Source: Planctomycetaceae bacterium
Lineage (GTDB): Bacteria; Planctomycetota; Planctomycetia; Planctomycetales; Planctomycetaceae
NCBI GenBank assembly: GCA_015485495.1
Contig: WFTL01000112.1
Coordinates: 1 to 52,705, forward strand
Reading direction: 5' to 3'
DNA: 52,705 nucleotides
The notes beneath the pieces are model-generated. The model made no database searches. It saw only the letters and a program-made list of their open reading frames with translations, and was not told where the DNA came from. Position 1 is the first letter of the stretch, and every line of letters starts with the position of its first letter. A program made the position numbers and the translations under genes. Positions 1-9,527 of the stretch are shown piece by piece.

Positions 1-1830
1 CGACGTGATCTGTCGCGTGATGCCCGGGCGACTCGTCCCGAACGGCGCCGTTCCGAAAGGACCCTGCTTCCCTGGACGCACAGAATCCCGTCGCCCCACA
101 ATCGGCTGCCCGTCCGCGACGATCGCCATTCCTGGCTGCCGATCGATCCTGTGGTCGTCCACAGTCCCGATGGCACCTGGTGGTTCGCGGAATCTCAGGG
201 CGTCGGGTGCCTGCACAACGGACAGTGGACGCTGTACACCCCCGCAGACGGGGTCCCTTATACGGATTTCACCTGTGCCGCAGTGGACGATTCCGGACGT
301 CTCTGGCTGGGCACCACACGGGGCGTTGTACGATTCGACGGCACCCACTGGGCCTATCGCCAGGGAAAACGCTGGCTGCCGGCCGACGATGTGCGGTGCA
401 TCGCCATCGCGAAGGATGGATCGGCCTGGATCGCCACATCCGGCGGGCTGGCACAGATCCGGTTCCAGCCGATGACGCTGAAAGACAAGGCCGCGTTCTA
501 CGAAACGGAAATCGACCGATACAATCGCCGCACGGAATTCGGCTATGTTCTGGAAGCTCACTGTGCCCGTCCCGGTGACAAGTCCGAACTTTCTCATCAC
601 GACAGCGACAATGACGGCCTGTGGACGTCCATGTATGGTGCCGGAGAATGTTTCGCCTGGGCCGCCACGAAAGATCCTCAGGCCCGAAAACGTGCCCGGC
701 AGGCGTTCGAAGCTTTGCGATTTCTGAGCATCGCGCCACGGGGCGGATCGCATCCGGCTCCGCGCGGATTCATCGCCCGCACCGTTCTGCCCACCACGGA
801 ACCGGACCCCAACAAACGGCCGGGGCATACTCTGGACGGACAGAAGAAAAGCCGGCAGCGCGATGCGCTGTGGCGTGTCTATGAACCGCGCTGGCCGGTG
901 ACGGAAGACGGCCGCTACTACTGGAAAAGCGACACGAGTTCCGATGAACTGGACGGACACTACTTTTTCTACGGCCTGTACTTCGATCTGGTGGCCGACA
1001 CCGAAGAAGAAAAGGAACGCGTGCGGGAAATTGTTCGAGACAACATCGATCATCTGATCGAACACGATTTTCGCCTGCACGACCATGCCGGACCGACCCG
1101 CTGGGCCAACTACAACCCGGAATCGCTCAATCATGACCCCCGCTGGGCGGTGGAACGCGGTCTGAATTCCCTGAGCATGCTGTCCTACCTGGCCACGGCC
1201 GCTCACATCACGGGCGATTCCCGGTATCACGATGTCGCCGCCGAACTGCGCGACCGGCACGGGTACGCTCAGAACCTGCTGGTCCCCAAAATCCAGGCGG
1301 GCATCGGTACCGGCAATCAGTCCGACGATGAAATGGCCTTCATGTGCTTCTACAACCTGCTGAAGTACGAACCCGACGAACAACTGCGGAAACTGTACCG
1401 ATTTTCTTTTCTGCGATACTGGATTCTGGAACGCCCGGAACTGAATCCCTTCTTCAACTTCTGCTATGCAGCCGGCAGCGACACCGACACCTACACCGAC
1501 CAGTGGGGAACGATGTCTCTGAATCCCGGCGGGACCTGGCTGGACGAATCCATCGAGACACTCCGACGATTTCCTCTGGATCGCTTCAACTGGGCCCACA
1601 CGAACAGCCACCGTCTGGACCTGGTGACGCTGCCCGGCCCGGCTCTGGAAACCCGCGGCCGGCAGATGCGCGTCAACGAGCGCGTGATTCCCGTCGACGA
1701 ATGCCACTTCAACCACTGGAATCGCAATCCCTGGGATCCGGACACCGGAGGCGACGGGCGGACCCTGTCTGACGGAACCGTGTTCCTGCTGCCCTATTAC
1801 ATGGGCCTGTATCACGGCTTCATCAAATGA
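1..1830 (+). CDS. Propeller plus alpha/alpha-toroid protein, 5' partial
   Basis: The frame is open from the first base of the window, so the true start lies upstream; 609 residues are visible. Residues about 50-155 contain short repeats such as SPDGTWWFAES, DDSGRLWLGTTRGVVRF and AKDGSAWIATSGGLAQI. These are the signature of the two-component-regulator propeller (ligand-binding sensor) repeat. The remaining 450 residues are helical, rich in Trp, Tyr and His (GLWTSMYGAGE, DGHYFFYGLYFDL), and resemble an alpha/alpha toroid of the kind found in glycan-active enzymes. No kinase or DNA-binding domain follows, so this is not a standard sensor kinase. An exported enzyme or glycan-binding protein is an inference. 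The gene ends in TGA ahead of a strong hairpin and converges on the Bax-inhibitor gene. Confidence 0.75.
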   Translation, partial: RRDLSRDARATRPERRRSERTLLPWTHRIPSPHNRLPVRDDRHSWLPIDPVVVHSPDGTWWFAESQGVGCLHNGQWTLYTPADGVPYTDFTCAAVDDSGRLWLGTTRGVVRFDGTHWAYRQGKRWLPADDVRCIAIAKDGSAWIATSGGLAQIRFQPMTLKDKAAFYETEIDRYNRRTEFGYVLEAHCARPGDKSELSHHDSDNDGLWTSMYGAGECFAWAATKDPQARKRARQAFEALRFLSIAPRGGSHPAPRGFIARTVLPTTEPDPNKRPGHTLDGQKKSRQRDALWRVYEPRWPVTEDGRYYWKSDTSSDELDGHYFFYGLYFDLVADTEEEKERVREIVRDNIDHLIEHDFRLHDHAGPTRWANYNPESLNHDPRWAVERGLNSLSMLSYLATAAHITGDSRYHDVAAELRDRHGYAQNLLVPKIQAGIGTGNQSDDEMAFMCFYNLLKYEPDEQLRKLYRFSFLRYWILERPELNPFFNFCYAAGSDTDTYTDQWGTMSLNPGGTWLDESIETLRRFPLDRFNWAHTNSHRLDLVTLPGPALETRGRQMRVNERVIPVDECHFNHWNRNPWDPDTGGDGRTLSDGTVFLLPYYMGLYHGFIK

Positions 1831-1921
1831 CGGTCTGAATCCCTGCCGCCTGTTTTGCTGCCGCCTGTTCGTCGTCCGTCAAGGGCGGACTGTTCACGGG
1901 TCGTCTGTGCGGCAAACAGAT

Positions 1922-1968
1922 CGCCTGCCCCGGCCCGTGAACGCGGGCCGAACCGGGGCCCTCAGGCG
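1922..1968. terminator. Nested hairpin between convergent genes
   Basis: Three complementary arms are nested: CGCCTG with CAGGCG, CCCCGG with CCGGGG, and GCCCG with CGGGC around a TGAACG loop. The structure sits in the 172-base gap between two convergent genes. No long T-run follows, so a bidirectional terminator or mRNA 3' stabiliser is an inference from position and symmetry. Confidence 0.55.
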
Positions 1969-2002
1969 GTACGAACCCGGCCGGGATTCGTTCTCATTCG
2001 GA

Positions 2003-2752
2003 TCAGTCGCGGCTCTGCAGTTTCGACAGCAGGCGCAGAATTTCCAGGTACAGCCAGACCAGCGTCACCAGAAGCGCAAAGGCGGCATACCATTCCATCT
2101 GTTTCGGAGCCCGCTGCGCCACCAGCCGATCCACCAGATCGAAATCCAGCAGCAGGTTGAAAGCCGCCAGCCCGGTCACGAACACACTGAAGGCGATCCC
2201 GATCGGCCCGGCCGAATGAATGTAGGGGACGGCCACACCGAAAATCGACAGAACGAATGTGACCAGATACAGCAGCGCGACTGCGCCGGTGGCCACCACG
2301 ATTCCGGCCCGCAGCTTTTCGGTGACACGGATGATGCCGGACTGATAGCAGATGAGCATCACGAACAGGGTCCCGAATGTCAGAGCACAGGCCTGCGGAA
2401 TGATGCTCACCTGCGGATACGCCGCCGCAATGATGGCTGAAATGCCGCCCAGAAACGCACCTTCCGCCAGAGCGTACAGAGGCGTCGTGAACGGTGCCCA
2501 GGCCGGCCGAAACACGGTGATCAGGGATGTGATCAGGCCCGCGATCAGGCCGCCGGTCATCAGCGGAACCACCGCCGGGTATCCCCCGCGGGAAAACTGG
2601 ATCCAGGAAATGCCGGCTGTCAGCAGGACACCCAGCAGAGCCAGAATCGTTTTCAGAACGACACCCTGAACCGTCATCGTGGTGGCGGATTCGTCCGCGA
2701 ACGTCACGTTCTGCAGCACACCATCACTCAGCACCGGATTCGAACTGCGCAT
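2003..2752 (-). CDS. Bax inhibitor-1/YccA family membrane protein
   Basis: This 249-residue protein is almost entirely hydrophobic after residue 28, with about seven predicted membrane helices. It ends in the family-typical DFDLVDRLV segment followed by WYAAFALLVTLVWLYLEILRLL. Length and layout match bacterial Bax inhibitor-1-like (YbhL/YccA) proteins, which are inner-membrane proteins; some homologues conduct calcium. The ATG at 2750-2752 is preceded by AAAGGA eight bases upstream, which fixes the start. The gene faces the propeller/toroid gene and does not appear to share an operon with it. A physiological role cannot be read from the sequence. Confidence 0.88.
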   Translation of the reverse strand: MRSSNPVLSDGVLQNVTFADESATTMTVQGVVLKTILALLGVLLTAGISWIQFSRGGYPAVVPLMTGGLIAGLITSLITVFRPAWAPFTTPLYALAEGAFLGGISAIIAAAYPQVSIIPQACALTFGTLFVMLICYQSGIIRVTEKLRAGIVVATGAVALLYLVTFVLSIFGVAVPYIHSAGPIGIAFSVFVTGLAAFNLLLDFDLVDRLVAQRAPKQMEWYAAFALLVTLVWLYLEILRLLSKLQSRD

Positions 2753-3054
2753 CCACCGATTCCTTTGTCAGAAGCAGTCGCCAGCTATTCAGAAACAACC
2801 GTCTGCGGCCGATCTGGCTGCCGCCACACCGGCGCGCCATCACGCCGGCCAGGTCCTGCCGATTCTATCCGGGCCGGGGCTGCCTGACTATCGGGAATCG
2901 GGGGATCTTTCGACAGACAATGTTCGGCGCAGCGAATCCGAATGCATGAGGAGCGTCCTGCCCGCCGACGGATGTCGCCTCCGGCCGCGTGAATCGGGCC
3001 TGAGTGCGTTCCGGGACGCTGTGGCCCCGTTCCGGGAAAACGAAGACGCCTGCG
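2753..3054. other. Intergenic stretch, promoter side of the BI-1 gene
   Basis: No credible coding frame is seen here. It should hold the promoter of the minus-strand Bax-inhibitor gene, but I cannot point to a convincing -35/-10 pair. A 10-base direct repeat, CGTTCCGGGA, occurs at 3007-3016 and 3028-3037. The two copies are 21 bases apart, or two helical turns, which is compatible with a protein-binding site but could be chance in GC-rich DNA. Confidence 0.4.
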
Positions 3055-3366
3055 TCAGGACGCGCACGGCACAGGATTGGGCAGACGCACCCGGCAGAAG
3101 CGCGTGCCGTTGGCCGCGTACATCAGAATTTCGTTGCGGTCGGCGGCCCAGATGGCTGCCAGTCTGACACGGCGCGGACCATGCAGAATGAACTGCAGTC
3201 CACAGAGGATGCCGTTCTTTTTCAGTTCCACTTCCGTCATGGGGAACTGAAATTCCAGCAGGTTTTCCCTGCGGCACAGCATCACATGAACGAATTTCCT
3301 CAACTGATCCAGACTGCGGACTTCCGATGCGGAGACGGACGAAACAGACGGCGCGCTGGCTGCCAT
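3055..3366 (-). CDS. Small conserved-looking protein of unknown function
   Basis: A 103-residue product starts MAASAPSVSSVSASE. A Ser/Ala-rich head of about 15 residues is followed by a compact mixed alpha/beta domain (LDQLRKFVHVMLCRREN, GLQFILHGPRRVRLAAIW). No family is recognised. The frame stays open upstream to 3537, but that part reads like intergenic sequence. The ATG at 3364-3366 has AGGA about ten bases upstream, so the short form is preferred. It lies 239 bases downstream of the exporter gene on the same strand and could be co-transcribed. Balanced composition and a plausible ribosome site are the main arguments that it is real. Confidence 0.55.
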   Translation of the reverse strand: MAASAPSVSSVSASEVRSLDQLRKFVHVMLCRRENLLEFQFPMTEVELKKNGILCGLQFILHGPRRVRLAAIWAADRNEILMYAANGTRFCRVRLPNPVPCAS

Positions 3367-3605
3367 AAAGAACGTGTCCTGCCAATAAGAACCCTCAGCC
3401 GACTCACCGTGTGAAACGGGAGAAGCATGGCTGAATCTGCGGATGAACGAAGGCAGAGGATTGATCGGCCGCAGCAGCAGCCGTTCTTCGCAAATCCGCA
3501 AAGTCGATGCACAGCCGACAGCACGGTTCTGAATCACAGGATCCTGTCAATCGATAAGGGCGGCGAATCTCGTGCATCAAACTGCGACATCCCGCACAGC
3601 ATGAC

Positions 3606-5951
3606 TCAAGTTGTCATTTTTTTCAGCAAAGACAGCATCGCCGGCAGCAGCACGACGTCTCCCGGCAGGGCGGCGCACATCGTGACAGCCGCCAGTTCCG
3701 CAAATCGCCGCGTCGGCAGAAACTCGGAAAACATCAGGACACTCAGTCCGGACACGATCAGAAGACTCGTCAGAACGATGGCCCGGCCGCTGGATGCCAG
3801 CGCCGCCGACACGATGTCCGCCGGATCCTCACACCGTCCGGCTTCCTCACGATAGCGGGCCAGAAAATGGATTGTGTCGTCCACAGCGATTCCCAGACTG
3901 ATGGCGAACACAATGACATTGCCGGCCGTCAGTTCATAGCCGCGCAGATACATGTAGCCCAGCGTGATCGTCAGAGGAAACAGATTGGGCAGTGCGGAAA
4001 CCAGGCCGGTGCGCACGGAACGGAACAGCAGTCCGATCAGAACGAAAATGATGCCGGAAGCAGCCAGCAGCGAATAAAACAGATCGTGGACGAACTGATC
4101 CATACACACCGCGTGCAGCCAGGCGTCTCCCGTGACGCTGTAACGAATGTCGGCCGGAAGTTCCCGATCCAGAATCCGCCGCACATCGGACACAAGCCCC
4201 TTGAAGCCCCGACTGCCGATATCCCGCACCCGCAGCATGATGCGGGCCCGGGCCTGGTCTTCAGCCAGAAAGGCAGCATGCAGATCGTCCCGATCCAGCC
4301 GTTTCATCATCCGCTGTACCCGTTCCGCCCCCGCCCGAACCACCTCCCGATCTTCCGACAGGAGGGCCCGACTGAACGCCGACAGAACCTGCACGTAATC
4401 CCGAACGAACGTGATGCGGCCGTCCTGTTCCAGGCGGCGGCGGATTCGCCCGCAGGCCAGTATCACATCCGGATCGAAAAACCGTTCTGCCCGATCAGCC
4501 GCAAGCTGCAGTTCCAGTGTCACCAGACCCGACATCCGATCATCCAGCGTTTCCGTGACGGCCACCACGGGGTGTCCGGATTCGTAGGTTTCGAACATGT
4601 AGGAATTCAAAGGAATCTGCGTCGCCGCCGCGACAGCCGCTGCGGCCACCACCACGTGCCCGCCAACAATCAGCGGAGCATGACGGCAGACGAATGCTCC
4701 CAGAGACCGCCAGGGACCGGAATCCGTCCCGCCCCCGCCCCCGCTCACCGCTGCCGATACAGCCGACAGCCGTGACTGGCGCGGCAGGGTGTGTGCAGTC
4801 AGCTTCAGGCCCGGACCCAGAAGCAGCATCAGACACAGATAATTGCACAGCATTCCCACAGCCGACTGGACCGCCAGAAGCTGCAGCAGCTCAGAACGGG
4901 CCATCAGCAGACTGCCGAATCCGATGGCCGTGGTGGCCAGCGTCAGAAAACAGGTTTTCGACATTTCGTCCATCACCTGTCGCACGGCCGCTTCGCCGTC
5001 TGCCTGGCCGGTTCGCAGAACGATCTGCAGTCTCCCGATGATATGCACGCAGTTGGCCGCACCAATGATCATGACCAGAGTCGGCACGATGTTGCTCAGA
5101 ATGGAAAACGTCATGCCGCACCAGCCCATGATTCCCAGTGTCAGCGCCACCGCGGCCAGCACGGCCATCAGAGCGACCAGCGTGATCCGCACACTGCGAT
5201 ACATGATCACGCTGATCAGTACGAACAGAAAGGCGGACACGGGAGTCATCACAAGCTGATCGTTCTGCAGACTGCGGACGACATCCACGCGAATCGCCGG
5301 AACCCCGCTGAGCATGACGCGTGTCCCCGGCAGAGACGGCATGTCATCCAGCAGATGACGCAGATCGGCGATCCGCCGCGACGTGGTGCGAATGTCGCGA
5401 CCATCGGGCGACAGCGTGACCAGTGTGAGCGTGAGCTGCCGATCGGCACTGACGAGCATGTCGTTCAGCAGGGGCAGACGGTGGAGCCGCCGGCCCAGCC
5501 ATTCGTCGTCCCGGAAGCGAACCTGCGGAACCAGAGGCACCCATTCCATCTGACGCAGACGCAGATTCAGTCGGGGAGCTTCCAGCGCCACCAGAGAAGC
5601 CACGTCGGTGACGCCGTCGATTTCCGGAACCCGCTGCGACAGACGAAGCATCCATTCCAGAACGTCCGGACGAATCAGAGAACGCCCGTCGACGGATTCC
5701 AGCAGAACCAGAACAATACTGTCCTCGTAACGAAACAGCCGTTTGTGCGCTTCGGCCGTCTCGATCACATCCTTCTGGCCTCCGTAGACCTGCTGCGGCG
5801 AAAAATCGAACTCCAGTCTCAGCACACCCAGTGACACGCCCGCCACCACGAACAGTCCGATCGCGAGAGATCGTCGAGGCCGGGAAATCGCCAGTTGAAT
5901 CAGTCGCCGCATGAAACCGGACCGGACAGACAGAACAAAACGCCCGTGCAT
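3606..5951 (-). CDS. RND/MMPL-family exporter
   Basis: This is a 781-residue inner-membrane transporter of the RND superfamily, MMPL branch, probably driven by the proton gradient. It shows the duplicated layout: a membrane helix near the N-terminus, a periplasmic loop, a five-helix bundle (around LFVLISVIMYRSVRITLVALM), a second loop, and a second bundle ending with GNVIVFAISLGIAVDDTIHF. The GIAVDDTIHF segment is the typical charged motif of helix IV. Substrates in this branch include lipids and hopanoids; none can be assigned here. ATG at 5949-5951 has GGAGGAG about 13 bases upstream. An internal ATG at 5912 is an alternative start. It is divergent from the AAA ATPase gene. Confidence 0.85.
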   Translation of the reverse strand: MHGRFVLSVRSGFMRRLIQLAISRPRRSLAIGLFVVAGVSLGVLRLEFDFSPQQVYGGQKDVIETAEAHKRLFRYEDSIVLVLLESVDGRSLIRPDVLEWMLRLSQRVPEIDGVTDVASLVALEAPRLNLRLRQMEWVPLVPQVRFRDDEWLGRRLHRLPLLNDMLVSADRQLTLTLVTLSPDGRDIRTTSRRIADLRHLLDDMPSLPGTRVMLSGVPAIRVDVVRSLQNDQLVMTPVSAFLFVLISVIMYRSVRITLVALMAVLAAVALTLGIMGWCGMTFSILSNIVPTLVMIIGAANCVHIIGRLQIVLRTGQADGEAAVRQVMDEMSKTCFLTLATTAIGFGSLLMARSELLQLLAVQSAVGMLCNYLCLMLLLGPGLKLTAHTLPRQSRLSAVSAAVSGGGGGTDSGPWRSLGAFVCRHAPLIVGGHVVVAAAAVAAATQIPLNSYMFETYESGHPVVAVTETLDDRMSGLVTLELQLAADRAERFFDPDVILACGRIRRRLEQDGRITFVRDYVQVLSAFSRALLSEDREVVRAGAERVQRMMKRLDRDDLHAAFLAEDQARARIMLRVRDIGSRGFKGLVSDVRRILDRELPADIRYSVTGDAWLHAVCMDQFVHDLFYSLLAASGIIFVLIGLLFRSVRTGLVSALPNLFPLTITLGYMYLRGYELTAGNVIVFAISLGIAVDDTIHFLARYREEAGRCEDPADIVSAALASSGRAIVLTSLLIVSGLSVLMFSEFLPTRRFAELAAVTMCAALPGDVVLLPAMLSLLKKMTT

Positions 5952-6079
5952 CAGACCGCAGCAGCTCCTCCGGTGCGACTGAGAAACCGGCAATTCTCAG
6001 GCCTGACCGGCTGTTTTCCATTCTCATTTTCATCAGAATTCCCCACCGGTCGCCCCGTCCTTCCACCTGACTCCCTGTC

Positions 6080-6709
6080 ATGCCCGCCGCATCCTCTCCA
6101 GGACTCGCGTTCGCCCATCTGAACCTCCGCTGGAACCCGTTTCGCGACCTGACCCGGGACGAATGGATCGATCTGGCCGATGCGGACTGTGCGGGCATCC
6201 TGAATCATCTCAGCGGTCATGATGCCCGTCCTGTCGTTCAGTTACTGGGAAAGAAGGGGGCAGGAAAAACATCGCACCTGCTGGCGATTCTGCGGCACCG
6301 TCCGGAAGCAGCATACGTTCATATTCCGGAAGGACAGCGGCGGGAGATTCCCGAAGCACGGCTGATTCTCATCGATGAAGCCCAGCGCCTGACACGGCGT
6401 CAGAAACGGCATCTGTTCCGTTCCGACACACCGCTGGTTCTGGGCACACATACAGATTTTTCCGCCCGCCTGACCCGGTGCGGGCGTTCTGTCCTGTCTG
6501 TCCATGTTCACAGACAGATGACAGTCGAACGGCTGCATCGTCTCATCAATGCCCGCATCGCCTGGTCCCGCCGCGGTCCGGGCACCGTGCCGTCCGTGTC
6601 TTCGGAAACCACACGCGCTTTGTGGACACAGTGGCAGCCCGATGTCCGCCGCATCATGCGGGAACTGTATCTGCAGTTTCAGAACATGAAGACTCCCGCC
6701 GAAGTGTAG
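6080..6709 (+). CDS. AAA-type ATPase
   Basis: This 209-residue soluble protein has a Walker A motif, GKKGAGKT, at residues 57-64 and a Walker B motif, LILIDEA, with D99 and E100. The N-terminal LRWNPFRDLTRDEW resembles the WNPF-type lead-in of ExeA/GspA-like AAA ATPases. The C-terminal lid is short, and no peptidoglycan-binding or helicase domain follows. No catalytic partner domain is fused, so it probably acts on another protein. It is followed 100 bases downstream on the same strand by an arrestin-like membrane protein. The target and pathway are unknown. ATG at 6080 is used; no strong Shine-Dalgarno is visible. Confidence 0.75.
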   Translation: MPAASSPGLAFAHLNLRWNPFRDLTRDEWIDLADADCAGILNHLSGHDARPVVQLLGKKGAGKTSHLLAILRHRPEAAYVHIPEGQRREIPEARLILIDEAQRLTRRQKRHLFRSDTPLVLGTHTDFSARLTRCGRSVLSVHVHRQMTVERLHRLINARIAWSRRGPGTVPSVSSETTRALWTQWQPDVRRIMRELYLQFQNMKTPAEV

Positions 6710-6809
6710 ACAGGCGAGGGCATCCTGTCACACAATACGATGAGCGCTCCGCCGGCTGCGCAGCCGAGCAGACCGTGCCGCGCCTTCGTTTTCTGTCAGG
6801 ACGACAGCC

Positions 6810-8330
6810 GTGTCCCGATGCGACATTCATATCGCGTTCGATCGAGACGACCGCACCTATCGCGGCGGGGAACGTGTGAGCGGAATGGTCACGATTCGCG
6901 CCCATGAGGATTTCCGCTGCAACGGCATTCTGCTTCAGCACTACTGGAAAACACACGGCCGCGGCAACGTGGACAGCGGGACACGGCAGGAAATCCGCCT
7001 GCAGGAAGCCTGGTCGTTCTCGGCCGGCGACGAACGGGAATTCCCCTTCGAATTCGACAGTGAACGGTGGCCACTGACGTACCGTGGCCATTTCGTCAAT
7101 GTGGACCACGTGGTTCAGGTGTCCCTCGACATCCCCTGGGCACGGGACAGCCGACACGAAGAAGACTTCATCGTTCTTCCCGGTGACATCCCGGAACAGT
7201 TCCGTGGCGACCGAACGGAATCCGCGGACCTGCAGGACGCCGTCGCGAAGAAACCGGCCTCTTCAGGCGGTCTGGTCGCAAAGGTCCTGCTCGGTCTGCT
7301 TGTTCTGATCATTGCGGGGCTGCTGATCGTGCTGTTCACGATGCTGCTGCCGATTTTCATCGTCGTGGGAATCGTCACCTGGCTGAGACGAACGGCGGTG
7401 CGGCGGCGGCTGGGAGAAGTGGAGTGCCGGGCGCCCGTCGTGAAAGTGGGACCGGAAGAACCGTGGCGATTTCACCTGGCGTTCACGCCCCGGCGATCGT
7501 TTCGCATCAACGAAATCTCCGCCAGACTGCTTGTCCAGGAAGTCGCCGTCTCCGGCAGCGGAACCAACAAAACGACTCACCGCCACACGCTGTACGACGA
7601 TAAGGTCATTCTGGAACCGTCCGGATTCCTGACAGCCGGAGAATCCTTTTCCCGATCGTCCGCACTGAATCTGCCCGACACGCAGGCCTGGAGCATCAAA
7701 ACAGACGACAACAGCATCGAATGGACGGTCGATGTGCGCATCGACATTCCCTGGTATCCGGACTGGTCGAAAAAATTCGAACTGCAGATGCTGCCTCCGG
7801 CGTTCCTCAGCCCGCTGCCGGATGGTTCTGCAGACACCACCCTGCCGCCGGATCCGTCCGATACGCCCGCCCCGTCGGGCGCTGCATCGGATCCGTCAGA
7901 CAACAGCCGGACCGGCAGTGACCGGGAACCGCTGTCATCATCCGCTGACAGCGCCGTGGACGCTGTCGACCGACAGTCGGTTCCGGCAACCATCTTCGAA
8001 CTGGTGTCTGCGATTCAGGCAGCCGATCGCTACGGCAGCGAACGATCCCGCATCGCAGACAGCGTCGCGGGAATGGAATTCGATGTGCCGATCCTCATCG
8101 ACCGGGTGTCTTCCACTCTGGGGCTGTCCGATGCGGTCGATCCGGACCATCGGGACGGGCGCACCATCACAGGCACGATCGCCGGAACGGAGCAGGATGT
8201 GCAGCTTTTCACGCGGGCGGCTTCTGCTGATGACGCGGATGCCCTGACCCGGGGCGATGTGTGGGAAGCCCGCGTTCATGTGCGCAAATGGGATTCCCTG
8301 TACAGCCGGCTGGTCCTGAGCGAAATCTGA
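6810..8330 (+). CDS. Arrestin-like membrane protein
   Basis: The product is 506 residues. Residues 1-135 form a beta-rich domain (YRGGERVSGMVTIRAHED, REFPFEF) that reads like the arrestin-N/Spo0M/Vps26 fold. A long hydrophobic segment spans about residues 150-190 (LLGLLVLIIAGLLIVLFTML), enough for one or two membrane helices. A second beta-rich domain at 200-330 contains FHLAFTPRRSFRINEI and is followed by WSIKTDDNSIEWTVDVRIDIP. An acidic Asp/Ser/Pro linker then joins a C-terminal domain of about 110 residues. Start is GTG at 6810, with AGGA nine bases upstream. Arrestin-fold proteins bind other proteins; partner and role are not known. Pairing with the upstream ATPase is suggestive only. Confidence 0.7.
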   Translation: MSRCDIHIAFDRDDRTYRGGERVSGMVTIRAHEDFRCNGILLQHYWKTHGRGNVDSGTRQEIRLQEAWSFSAGDEREFPFEFDSERWPLTYRGHFVNVDHVVQVSLDIPWARDSRHEEDFIVLPGDIPEQFRGDRTESADLQDAVAKKPASSGGLVAKVLLGLLVLIIAGLLIVLFTMLLPIFIVVGIVTWLRRTAVRRRLGEVECRAPVVKVGPEEPWRFHLAFTPRRSFRINEISARLLVQEVAVSGSGTNKTTHRHTLYDDKVILEPSGFLTAGESFSRSSALNLPDTQAWSIKTDDNSIEWTVDVRIDIPWYPDWSKKFELQMLPPAFLSPLPDGSADTTLPPDPSDTPAPSGAASDPSDNSRTGSDREPLSSSADSAVDAVDRQSVPATIFELVSAIQAADRYGSERSRIADSVAGMEFDVPILIDRVSSTLGLSDAVDPDHRDGRTITGTIAGTEQDVQLFTRAASADDADALTRGDVWEARVHVRKWDSLYSRLVLSEI

Positions 8331-8398
8331 CCGACCGGACTGCCCGCCAGGTGCCCCGCTCCCTCCGTGTCGCTCCCTCATGAAATGCCGCAGGACTC

Positions 8399-9478
8399 CT
8401 ACGGAATACCGCGTACGATCGGCGGACCGATCAGGCGAGTCAGCCAGACCGGCATGCGTTTCCACACGCCGATCACAACGTCGAACCGGCCGCTGCCAGG
8501 ACGCAGATCGCTCACCTGCCCTTCCCGCAGGCAGTACTGCCAGACGGCTGTGTGCTCCTGAGCGCCCCATTGCTTCTTGAATCGCCACGTTCCCGATTCC
8601 GGTGAGCTGCGACCGAAATCGAACGTGTGCTGTCCTCGTTCCACAGACCGCTTCAGAACATTCCAGTACAGCAGCATGTTGCAGCCGGTTCGGTTGTGCG
8701 GTCTCAGCGAACTGGCACTGGGAATCAGCGTCACCCCCGGTCCGTGCAGCAGAAATCCGGATGCCACCGGCTGATCCTTCAGATGCACCGTGCAGATTTC
8801 CGCGACATCGGAAAATTCCGTCAGCATGGCTTCGAAAAGCCGTCTGGAAAACGGCGGCGTCCCCAGATCCCGCATGTTGCGGCAGAACACCTCATAGAAC
8901 TCGTCCAGGCGATCCCGGCCTCCGAAATGCACGGACAGATCGGAATCCTTCAGCGGACGGCGGATCTGACTGCGCACCTTGGACTTCAGACCATCCCACA
9001 GTTCGTCTGTCGTGGCCGGGAGTGGCAGCCGCATGTGGACCTTCTCACAGCTCACAGCGTTCAAAGCGGGATGGTCGAGATGCCGTTCGTGCCGCAGCTG
9101 CAGATGGCGGACATCGAGTTCTTCCGCCAGCCGGGCCGCGGCATCGACCAGCTTTCCGGCCGTGGCCGGACATTCGGCCAGCACGCCGCCGGTATTCAGA
9201 TACGGCTGTGACACGAGAAACCGTCCGAACAGCGGCCCGTCGATCAGCATCAGCGGCAGCACTCCGGTGATCCGGGCACCGCCGTCCGGCACGTTCTGTT
9301 CGGCCCACAGATAATACGGCTGCTGCCGCAGCCCGTCCCGAAAAACGTTTCCCCATTCGGAACGCAGGTGGAACCCGTCGTATCCGAACGCCTGAAGCCA
9401 GCTGTTCCAGCCGGACGGCGGCGTCTCCGATATCCGAACGCAGCAGGGCGCGGCAGAATGTGTCCGGGCAGCGATCAT
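8399..9478 (-). CDS. FemAB-like GNAT protein, exosortase-system type
   Basis: The product is 359 residues. The N-terminal half includes WGNVFRDGLRQQPYYLWAEQ, and the C-terminal half carries SQIRRPLKDSDLSVHFGG and TFDFGRSSPESGTWRFKKQWG. The phrase FDFGRSSPESGTWRFKKQWG is characteristic of the FemAB-related proteins found in XrtA/PEP-CTERM exopolysaccharide loci. FemAB relatives transfer aminoacyl groups; the substrate in this subgroup is not established. It is the last gene of a five-gene minus-strand operon, 49 bases after a glycosyltransferase. No signal peptide is seen, so it is probably cytosolic. Confidence 0.82.
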   Translation of the reverse strand: MIAARTHSAAPCCVRISETPPSGWNSWLQAFGYDGFHLRSEWGNVFRDGLRQQPYYLWAEQNVPDGGARITGVLPLMLIDGPLFGRFLVSQPYLNTGGVLAECPATAGKLVDAAARLAEELDVRHLQLRHERHLDHPALNAVSCEKVHMRLPLPATTDELWDGLKSKVRSQIRRPLKDSDLSVHFGGRDRLDEFYEVFCRNMRDLGTPPFSRRLFEAMLTEFSDVAEICTVHLKDQPVASGFLLHGPGVTLIPSASSLRPHNRTGCNMLLYWNVLKRSVERGQHTFDFGRSSPESGTWRFKKQWGAQEHTAVWQYCLREGQVSDLRPGSGRFDVVIGVWKRMPVWLTRLIGPPIVRGIP

Positions 9479-9527
9479 CGGTATGGATCCGTGTCTGAAA
9501 TCTGTCTGTCAGAAAAGCGGCCGCCGG

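Noticed and set aside
1849-1876. Direct repeat of CTGCCGCCTGTT after the first gene
   Set aside because: Two short adjacent copies only; no array, no spacer pattern and no sign of a CRISPR or mobile element.
3367-3537. N-terminal extension of the small protein at 3055-3366
   Set aside because: The extra residues look non-coding, and a ribosome site fits the internal ATG at 3366 better.
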